In this document: positions 8,095 to 13,943 of the stretch, piece by piece
Position numbering within the stretch: the first letter of the stretch is position 1
Layout: each line of letters begins with the position of its first letter
Assembly (NCBI GenBank): GCA_029051915.1
Contig: JAIDKM010000239.1
Coordinates: 1 to 13,943, forward strand
DNA length: 13,943 nt
DNA from: Alistipes sp.
GTDB taxonomy: Bacteria > Bacteroidota > Bacteroidia > Bacteroidales > Rikenellaceae
Reading direction: 5' to 3'
The notes under the pieces: generated by a model
What the model was told of the DNA's origin: nothing
What the model saw: only the letters and a program-made list of their open reading frames with translations
Database searches by the model: none
Made by a program: the position numbers and the translations under genes

Positions 8095-9321
8095 CTAATC
8101 GAGCGACAAACGCCCGCGGGCGGCATCGTACTCCATCGAAGCCCAGATAAAAGGCCCTACGCCCTTGCAATCGTTCTCAATGATGGGCTCGGAGATATAA
8201 TACTCGAACGAACCGTCGCGCATGTCCTTGCCGCCCAGTCCTGCGACGGCGCAACAATCCGTGATGGAGATCGTACCGTCCTCGTTCTCGCGGACGAACC
8301 GCTCGACGAATCGCTCGTAGAGCCGCATAGCCTCGGGCTTCAGATCAGCGGGCAAATAACCCAACCGCACGCCCTTGAGCATGGCATAGACAAACATGAT
8401 CGAACCGGTGGCTTCGAGGTAGTTGCCCTCGCGGCCGGGCTGGTCGAGCACCTGATACCACATGCCCGTTTCGGGATCGGCGAACTTGGGCAACACCTTA
8501 TAAATATGGTTCAGGATGTCGACCATCGGTTGCGTGGTCTCGTCGACACCGAGATACTGCAACGTCTCGACGATAGCCATGGCATACCACCCCATCGCCC
8601 GACCCCACGCATGGGGCGTCTGCCCGGTGATCTTGTCGCACCAGAACATCTCGCGCGAGACGTCGCAGGCATGACGATACAATCCGGTAACGGGATCGTA
8701 AGTATGATCGGCGACCGTCGTGAACTGACACACGATGTCGGCTTTCAGATTGGGGAACAACTCGCTCTCGCCCATCTTGCGCACGGCATACTCGGCATAG
8801 AACGGCTCGGCCATATAGAGACCGTCGAGCCACATCTGATGCGGATAGGCCAGCTTATGCCAGAATCCCCCGTCGTCATTGCGGGGATGCTCCTCGAGCT
8901 GGCAGAACAACGTGTCGAGCACCTGTACATAACGGGCCTCGCCCGTCCGCTCGGCGATGATGAAAAGCGGCCGGCCGGGACAGATATGATCGAGGTTGTA
9001 TTTCTCCTTTTTATACGTGATGACCGAGGCGTCGGGCCGCACGATCGAATCGTAGTAACGCAGGGCGTAGTCGTAGAAATCGGAACGGCCGTAGGTGTCG
9101 CCGGCGTCGATCATGGAGAGCAATTCGAGCCCCGTGGTGTAATTCCACTTGATTTTGCCGGGAGCGATGCCGTCGAGCGACGCAGCCGAAGGATGTCGGG
9201 CGATCTCGCTCTCGACCATTCGCACGGCCAACGGCGTACGGGAGCCGATCAACCCCCGCTGTCCGCTGCAGGACGCAGAGAGGAGCAGTGCGGAGACTGC
9301 AAGAAGGAAGGTTCGTTTCAT
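8095..9321 (-). CDS. GH105 unsaturated (rhamno)galacturonyl hydrolase, lipoprotein
   Basis: Family GH105 enzymes remove the 4,5-unsaturated galacturonic acid left at the non-reducing end of pectin or rhamnogalacturonan fragments by lyases, by hydrating the double bond. The 408-residue length fits a signal peptide plus one (alpha/alpha)6-barrel domain. Family stretches are KWNYTTGLELLSMI (Trp59), YPHQMWLDGLYMAEPFYAEYA with Asp166 as the probable catalytic acid, TGLYRHACD (His217), HAWGRAMGWYAMAIVE (His237), VYAMLKGVRLGYL, and YYISEPIIENDCKGVGPFIWASMEYD near the C-terminus. The signal peptide has lipobox SASC with Cys18. The next residues, SGQR, lack the acidic run seen in the two + strand lipoproteins, so a periplasmic face is more likely. 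The ATG follows the stop codon of the upstream regulator after one base (TAGTATG), so expression is probably translationally coupled to it. Substrate preference between homogalacturonan and RG-I products cannot be settled by eye. Confidence 0.93.
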   Translation of the reverse strand: MKRTFLLAVSALLLSASCSGQRGLIGSRTPLAVRMVESEIARHPSAASLDGIAPGKIKWNYTTGLELLSMIDAGDTYGRSDFYDYALRYYDSIVRPDASVITYKKEKYNLDHICPGRPLFIIAERTGEARYVQVLDTLFCQLEEHPRNDDGGFWHKLAYPHQMWLDGLYMAEPFYAEYAVRKMGESELFPNLKADIVCQFTTVADHTYDPVTGLYRHACDVSREMFWCDKITGQTPHAWGRAMGWYAMAIVETLQYLGVDETTQPMVDILNHIYKVLPKFADPETGMWYQVLDQPGREGNYLEATGSIMFVYAMLKGVRLGYLPADLKPEAMRLYERFVERFVRENEDGTISITDCCAVAGLGGKDMRDGSFEYYISEPIIENDCKGVGPFIWASMEYDAARGRLSLD

Positions 9322-9322
9322 A

Positions 9323-12300
9323 CTATTTAGGATCTTGGTTCTGCTTGAGATTATGGGTCTTGAGGTACTCGGCGGGCGACATGCGGAACTGCTCGCGGAA
9401 GCAACGGCTGAAGTAACCCGGATCGGAAAAACCGACCTTGTAAGCGACCTCCGAAACGGAGAACTGCCCGGTACGCAGCAACAACTTAGCTTTGGTGATG
9501 CGATACTCCTTCAACAATTCGACGGGCGACTTGCCCGTGAGGCTCTTGAGCTTGTTGTACATGGTCGTACGCCCCAGTCCAAGGTGCGTGGCGAGCTGGT
9601 CGATCGTGAGATCGGAATTCTCGATATTCTTGCCGAGCCACGACATGACCTCCTTCATGAACTCCTCGTCGCGGTCGGTAACGACGACGTCCTCGACGAC
9701 CAGCTCGGCGACCTTGTTGCGAGCCGACTGCGTAGAGAACTTCTCGAAGAGAGTGCGGCGCTGCGTGAGCAGGTTGTCGATGCGAGCCAGCAACAACTCG
9801 ATGCTGAACGGCTTGGTGATATAACCGTCGGCGCCGAACTCCATCGCCTTGAGGCGATCGTCGGGCGAATGCCGGGCCGTGAGCATGACGATGGGAATAT
9901 GGCTCATGGTGAAGTCGTGGCGCACCTTGTCGATCAACTCGATGCCGTCCATGCGGGGCATCATGAGGTCGGTAACGATGATGTCGGGCATTTCGCTGCG
10001 GATCTTCTCCAACGCCTCGACGCCGTCGTCGGCCTCGATGACGGCATAGGTATCGATCAGACTGTTGTAGATGAAAACCCGCAGTTCGCGGTTGTCCTCG
10101 ACCAGGAGAATCTTCTGCGCATCCTGCGGCGGCCGAACGTCGGTACGCCGCTGGCTGTCGACGGAGGTGAAGTCGCTGACCATGTAGGCCGACTTGCCAT
10201 CGCTGCCCGCCGCACCCGTGAAATCGATCTGCTCCATGCCAAAATGGGCATTGCCCATCCGGAGCTTGACGGTGAAGACCGAACCCTCGCCGGGTGCGCT
10301 GGAAACCGAGATATCGCCATGGTGCAATGCCACGATCTCGCGGCAGAGCGAGAGGCCGATGCCCGACCCTTTCATGTTGCTGTCGACGGCCCGCGAAGCC
10401 TGCACGAAGCGCTCGAAGATATGCCCGATCTTATCGCGCGGAATGCCGATACCGGTGTCGCGGACGATTAATGCGACGCACTCCTCGGCCTCGCGCACGG
10501 AAAGGATCACCTCGATCTTGCCGCCCGAAGGAGTGAACTTCAAGGCATTGGACAACAAATTATAGATGACGCTTTCGATCCGCTCCGTATCGACCCAGAC
10601 GAGGATCGACCGCCGCGAAACGGTGAACAACAACTCGATCTGCCGCTCGGAAGCCATCTCGCGGAAATCGTCGAGCGCATCCTCGACGACGGGCACGAGA
10701 TCGACGCGCGAGATCTTGAGCTCCATCTTCTCCTTGACGATCTTGCGGAAGTCGAGCAACTGGTTGATAAGCGTCAACATACGTTTGGCATTGCGATGTG
10801 CGAGCGTGAGGCTGTTTTCGGCCCGCGCCGAGAGCTGGTCATGCCGCTGCACATCCTCGATACCGCCCAGAATCAAGGTGAGAGGCGTCCGCAATTCGTG
10901 TGAAATATCGGTAAAGAAACGCAACTTGAGATCGGTCATGTCCTGCTCGACGCTGGCGGCGCGGCGCATGCGCACAACAGAACTCGAAACCCGGAAAACC
11001 ACGACGGCGACGACCAACGCAGTCAACGCATAAAGAACTTTGGCCCACCAGGATAGCCAAGGGGGGGGGAGAATTTCGATGCTCAGCCGGATGCCGTCGT
11101 CGTCCGGTTCGGCATGACCGGCGAAAGCCTTGACGTGGAGCATGTAATGGCCGGCCGGAACGTTGGAATACGAAGCGCGGTTGACGGCTCCCGAAACATT
11201 CCAGTCGCTGTCGTAGCCCTCCAACTTGTACATATAACGCACGGCATGCTGCACGGCGTAGTTAAGCGCAGCGAACTCGACACGAAAATTGGTATAATCA
11301 TGAGGCAGCACGATCTTCCGGGCTTCGGAAAGAGACATGTCGAGCATGGTGCCGCAATCAGCCACGACAGGCCTGTTACGCACGTCGATGCCGGTGAAAC
11401 GCAAGTTATAATCGATCTCCGACGACCGGATACGACTGGGAACGAAGCGATAGATATGCCGCCCGCCGCCGAAAAGGACGTCGCCGTCGGGAACGGTCAG
11501 TGCTGTAGCCTCGCTGAGAATGGCATTGCGCATGCCATCGTAGAGATTGTAGGTGGCGAAACTTTCGCTCTCGGGATCGAAACGCGACACGGCATTGTTC
11601 GTGGAAACCCACAGATCGCCCTGCCGATCCTCGGTGATGGCCATGCAAATATTGCTGGGCAGCCCGTCCGCGAGGTCGTAGCAACGGAAACGCGGAACAC
11701 CCGCAGCATCGTAGCCGTCGATCCGGTTCAGTCCGCCGCCGTAGGTCGCCAACCAGATCCGCGCGGACGAATCCTTGAAGATATGGATGATGTCGTTGTT
11801 GCCCAACGAAGCGGTATCGCCCGGAATTTTCTGCACGAGCCGGAACCGCATCTGCTTGTAACCGGCACCGGGATCGAAAATCAAAAGGCCGTCGACCGTA
11901 GCGGCGAACATGCGGTCGGGCCGGTCGAACAGCAACCACCGCACACGGCCCGCCTCGTCGGAGGGATAGTGCTTCAACTGGTTGCCGGCATGGATGAAGC
12001 GATCGCCGTCGGGATTGTCCAGCACGTTGATACCCCCGCCGTAAGTCGCCAACCAGATACGCCCTCGGTCGTCCTCCTCGATCGAATAGATCTGGTCGTC
12101 GTTGAGTGAATAAGCGTCGGAAGGACGATGCACGAAATGCTTCACGGCAAAGCCGTCGCCCCGGGGAGCGAGCCGATAAAGACCCTCGCCCTTGGTTCCG
12201 ACCCAAATATTGCCGGCGCGATCCTCCTTGAGAGCATAGACCATTCCGGGATTCTTCAACGGCAACCGATAAACGGGCCGGTTATCGGTACCGAAAGCGA

Positions 12301-13702
12301 TCAGCTCGCCATCGCGCGTACCGACCCACATCCTGCCCCGGCTGTCGTTCATCAAAGCCCGAACCTCGCCCGACAAGGAATTTCCGCCGGGAGCATCGAG
12401 CGTGAAGACCTCGGCCGGCTGCTCCAGCAGCACGGCCTTGCGCAATCCGCGCTCGTAATAAGTCGAGAGCCACAACACATCGTCCTGCACGTCGAAGCGC
12501 ACCACGGAATTGGTCATCTGGCAATCGGCCCGGGCGGGATCGTTATAGAAAGGTTCGATGCGATCGTTCTCCCGGTCGTAAAAGCCGAAGCCGTATTTGT
12601 TCATCTTGACCCACAGGCGTCCGCGTCCCTCGGCGATACGAGTTACCGTATCGAGGTTGTAGGAGACGGTATAGGGCTCCTGCTCGAAATGCTTGCAGTC
12701 GTCGGTCTCGGGATTGTAACGGCTGATGCCGGCTTCGGGCGTAGTGATCCACACGACGCCATGCGAATCGGGCATCAAGCTCCGGATGCGGCCGGGGCGG
12801 ACACCCCGGGGCGACAAGCGGATCAACGCGTCGCCGGATACGCGGAACAGGGCGCCAGAACGATCGCCCACGTAAATCCGATGCCGCACGGAATCGGCGG
12901 CGATGGCCGTGAGACCGCTCCGCTCGCCTGCCAACAAAGAGACGCCGTTGCCCTTTTTGGCAACGCGCACGACACCCTGAGAAGTAGCACAATAGACGGC
13001 GGCGGAATCGGCGACGAAATCGAATGCCTGGGCCGGCAACTCGCAGACCGTACGCACGTTCTGCCGTTCGTCGGCCGCCACACGATTGAGCTGGCCGTCG
13101 GCGGCAGCAATCCAGGCCGTGCCGCCGTCATCGACGAACATAGCCGAGACGTCGCCCCCGAGCACGGGGCCGTCCAACAAGGTATCGATCTCCACCGCAG
13201 ACCGGTCGGCCCGGTCGACGAAACGCACGACGCCCAAACCGGCAATGGCCACCCAGGTGCCACCGTCGGCATCGTGCAGGCAATGGGTCATGCGGTAATG
13301 CTTCGGGTCGAAACCCTCGATCAGAGCCGCGACATCCTCGAACTGCTCGGTGAACCGGTTGAACCGATAGACATGCAGGTTATAGGTCGTGAACCAGAGG
13401 TGGCCGTTGGAATCCTCGCTCACGGAGACGAAACGATGGTGCGACAACGGCGAAAAATCGCCCGGCACGGCGTTGAAATTCCGGAACGTATATCCGTCGA
13501 AACGGCTGACGCCATACCAGGTACACAGCCACACGAACCCGCGCGAATCGGTATAGATGTCGGCAATACGGTCGTGCGTGAGTCCGTCGATCGTGGAATA
13601 ATACTGAAAAATACACTGCGGCGGCTCGGCGGCTCCGACATGCGTCGAGCCGCAACCAACCAGCAGAAGTATCAATAAAAGTCGTTTCATCTTTTTCTGC
13701 AT
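9323..13702 (-). CDS. Hybrid two-component system sensor kinase/AraC-type regulator (HTCS)
   Basis: This one-protein sensor and transcription factor switches on PULs when a specific oligosaccharide binds its periplasmic part. Counting from the ATG at 13702 (1459 residues): signal sequence 1-25; about fourteen Reg_prop blades (about 26-758) forming two seven-bladed propellers, with strands such as GHLWFTTYN, GRMWVGTRDG and RIWLATYGGG; Y_Y_Y domain (about 765-873, with YKLEGYDSDW); membrane helix (about 882-907, WLSWWAKVLYALTALVVAVV); HisKA with FTDISHELRTPL and phospho-acceptor His935; HATPase with Asn1052 and boxes DTGIGIP and GSGIGLSL; receiver domain (about 1196-1312) with Asp1203 in the acidic pocket and phospho-acceptor Asp1245 in VTDLMMPRMDG; and an AraC-type DNA-binding domain (about 1355-1455) ending FSDPGYFSRCFREQFRMSPAEYL. 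All key residues are present. I prefer the ATG at 13702 because GGAGG lies six bases upstream and it gives an N-terminal signal; 13690 is the main alternative, and 13741 buries the signal. It lies 49 bases after the CE8 stop. Confidence 0.95.
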   Translation of the reverse strand: MQKKMKRLLLILLLVGCGSTHVGAAEPPQCIFQYYSTIDGLTHDRIADIYTDSRGFVWLCTWYGVSRFDGYTFRNFNAVPGDFSPLSHHRFVSVSEDSNGHLWFTTYNLHVYRFNRFTEQFEDVAALIEGFDPKHYRMTHCLHDADGGTWVAIAGLGVVRFVDRADRSAVEIDTLLDGPVLGGDVSAMFVDDGGTAWIAAADGQLNRVAADERQNVRTVCELPAQAFDFVADSAAVYCATSQGVVRVAKKGNGVSLLAGERSGLTAIAADSVRHRIYVGDRSGALFRVSGDALIRLSPRGVRPGRIRSLMPDSHGVVWITTPEAGISRYNPETDDCKHFEQEPYTVSYNLDTVTRIAEGRGRLWVKMNKYGFGFYDRENDRIEPFYNDPARADCQMTNSVVRFDVQDDVLWLSTYYERGLRKAVLLEQPAEVFTLDAPGGNSLSGEVRALMNDSRGRMWVGTRDGELIAFGTDNRPVYRLPLKNPGMVYALKEDRAGNIWVGTKGEGLYRLAPRGDGFAVKHFVHRPSDAYSLNDDQIYSIEEDDRGRIWLATYGGGINVLDNPDGDRFIHAGNQLKHYPSDEAGRVRWLLFDRPDRMFAATVDGLLIFDPGAGYKQMRFRLVQKIPGDTASLGNNDIIHIFKDSSARIWLATYGGGLNRIDGYDAAGVPRFRCYDLADGLPSNICMAITEDRQGDLWVSTNNAVSRFDPESESFATYNLYDGMRNAILSEATALTVPDGDVLFGGGRHIYRFVPSRIRSSEIDYNLRFTGIDVRNRPVVADCGTMLDMSLSEARKIVLPHDYTNFRVEFAALNYAVQHAVRYMYKLEGYDSDWNVSGAVNRASYSNVPAGHYMLHVKAFAGHAEPDDDGIRLSIEILPPPWLSWWAKVLYALTALVVAVVVFRVSSSVVRMRRAASVEQDMTDLKLRFFTDISHELRTPLTLILGGIEDVQRHDQLSARAENSLTLAHRNAKRMLTLINQLLDFRKIVKEKMELKISRVDLVPVVEDALDDFREMASERQIELLFTVSRRSILVWVDTERIESVIYNLLSNALKFTPSGGKIEVILSVREAEECVALIVRDTGIGIPRDKIGHIFERFVQASRAVDSNMKGSGIGLSLCREIVALHHGDISVSSAPGEGSVFTVKLRMGNAHFGMEQIDFTGAAGSDGKSAYMVSDFTSVDSQRRTDVRPPQDAQKILLVEDNRELRVFIYNSLIDTYAVIEADDGVEALEKIRSEMPDIIVTDLMMPRMDGIELIDKVRHDFTMSHIPIVMLTARHSPDDRLKAMEFGADGYITKPFSIELLLARIDNLLTQRRTLFEKFSTQSARNKVAELVVEDVVVTDRDEEFMKEVMSWLGKNIENSDLTIDQLATHLGLGRTTMYNKLKSLTGKSPVELLKEYRITKAKLLLRTGQFSVSEVAYKVGFSDPGYFSRCFREQFRMSPAEYLKTHNLKQNQDPK

Positions 13703-13708
13703 TCCGAT

Positions 13709-13713
13709 CCTCC
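13709..13713 (-). promoter_or_regulatory. Shine-Dalgarno-like GGAGG deciding the HTCS start
   Basis: On the - strand GGAGG stands six bases before the ATG at 13702 (GGAGGATCGGAATG). This favours 13702 over the ATG twelve bases further in (13690), although that one is preceded by an A-rich run (CAGAAAAAG) of the kind more usual in Bacteroidetes. A strong Shine-Dalgarno match is uncommon in this phylum, so its actual use is uncertain. Confidence 0.5.
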
Positions 13714-13738
13714 GAGGTGCAACCCCGAAGGCAACAGC

Positions 13739-13746
13739 CAAAGGTA
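13739..13746 (-). promoter_or_regulatory. Possible -7 promoter element for HTCS (TACCTTTG)
   Basis: The - strand reads TACCTTTG, a full match to the Bacteroidetes sigma-ABfr -7 consensus TAnnTTTG, just after the CE8 stop codon and about 37 bases before the HTCS start. No TTTG lies at the expected 19-21 base spacing upstream; the nearest one is only 11 bases away. If real, it would let the regulator be expressed independently of CE8, as is usual for HTCS genes. An eight-base motif with four free positions can also occur by chance. Confidence 0.3.
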
Positions 13747-13751
13747 CGAAT

Positions 13752-13943
13752 TTATCGCAAATTTGCGCACGTCTCGAACGTGTCGAGCACGCGTGAAGCC
13801 TCTTTGGCCGAGAACGTCCGTGCCCATTTCACGCGAGCGGCCTTGTCGGCGCCGGGTCCCCGGGAATCGAACTCGCCGTAGCATGCGGTCTTGCGGGCCC
13901 GGGGCTTGTTCCAGTCGTGCCATCCGGCCGGCCGGATATGTTC
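13752..13943 (-). CDS. Pectin methylesterase (CE8), C-terminal fragment cut by the window edge
   Basis: The - strand is open from the right edge to a TAA at 13754-13752, giving 63 residues with no start inside the window. The peptide begins EHIRPAGWHDWN, continues KTACYGEFDSRGPGADKAAR and then VKWARTFSAKEASRVLDTF. This matches the C-terminal signature of bacterial and plant pectin methylesterases: I-x-P-x-GW-x-x-W, then TA-x-Y-x-E-(Y/F), then GPGA, then RVKW. Family CE8 enzymes remove methyl esters from homogalacturonan so that lyases and hydrolases can act. The catalytic Asp residues and the signal peptide lie outside the window. The gene runs in the same direction as HTCS and GH105, ending 49 bases before the regulator, so all three may share a transcript. 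Overlapping frames here show no family resemblance and are taken as shadows. Confidence 0.85.
   Translation of the reverse strand, partial: EHIRPAGWHDWNKPRARKTACYGEFDSRGPGADKAARVKWARTFSAKEASRVLDTFETCANLR

Noticed and set aside
9149-10471. Open frame of 440 codons on the + strand opposite the kinase, receiver and AraC domains
   Set aside because: The opposite strand has intact catalytic motifs for all three domains, so this frame is a shadow.
12128-13678. Open frame of 516 codons on the + strand opposite the HTCS propeller
   Set aside because: The - strand frame encodes clear Reg_prop repeats. The + strand product has low-complexity composition and no recognisable motif, so it is a codon-bias shadow.
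13739-13741. ATG at 13741 as the HTCS start
   Set aside because: It would put 13 residues before the signal sequence and lies inside the possible -7 element. The ATG at 13702 has a GGAGG and starts the signal peptide.
13687-13923. 78-codon - strand frame overlapping the CE8 tail and HTCS start
   Set aside because: It is Arg/Gly-rich with no motif. The alternative frame in the same DNA matches the pectinesterase C-terminus, and this one would overlap the HTCS start.
1-13943. CRISPR arrays, tRNA or rRNA genes, insertion sequences, integrase or attachment sites, defence genes
   Set aside because: I saw no regular repeat-spacer array, no transposase or recombinase motif, no long terminal inverted repeats and no cloverleaf-like sequence.

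Overview
The window is almost certainly from a gut-type Bacteroidales bacterium. It has a SusC/SusD pair, lipoprotein signal peptides and a hybrid two-component system, all typical of Bacteroidetes polysaccharide utilization loci (PULs). By eye the DNA is GC-rich, with strong use of TCG, GAC and CTG codons. That would suit Alistipes or another Rikenellaceae better than a typical AT-richer Bacteroides, but this placement is an inference from codon use only.

Layout: two convergent gene sets fill the window. On the + strand are the C-terminal two-thirds of a SusC-family outer-membrane transporter (2-2218, start outside the window), a SusD-family lipoprotein (2249-4276) and a 1183-residue modular lipoprotein with Fn3-like, beta-helix (DUF4957/DUF5123-like) and three related C-terminal beta modules (4304-7855). 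They end at a strong intrinsic terminator (7875-7907). On the - strand, reading from the right edge leftwards, are the last 63 codons of a probable CE8 pectin methylesterase (13752-13943), a full-length hybrid two-component sensor/regulator (9323-13702) and a GH105 unsaturated-galacturonyl hydrolase (8095-9321). These end at a second terminator (8031-8065). The largest stretch without a gene is 7856-8094 (239 bases).

How the genes fit together: the set reads as a pectin PUL. The CE8 enzyme would remove methyl esters from homogalacturonan. The SusD-like and modular lipoproteins would capture pectic glycan at the cell surface, and the SusC-like channel would import oligosaccharides. GH105 would remove the unsaturated uronic acid left by pectate or rhamnogalacturonan lyases, and the hybrid regulator would sense an oligosaccharide in the periplasm and activate the locus. 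No lyase is visible here and may lie outside the window. The pectin assignment rests mainly on GH105 plus the CE8 tail and is less certain for the transporter.

I see no CRISPR array, tRNA, rRNA, insertion sequence or defence system, and no clearly unprecedented system. The items most worth a second look are the architecture of the large modular lipoprotein, the CE8 fragment at the edge, the one-base spacing between the regulator and GH105, and the nine-base homopolymer in the regulator gene.
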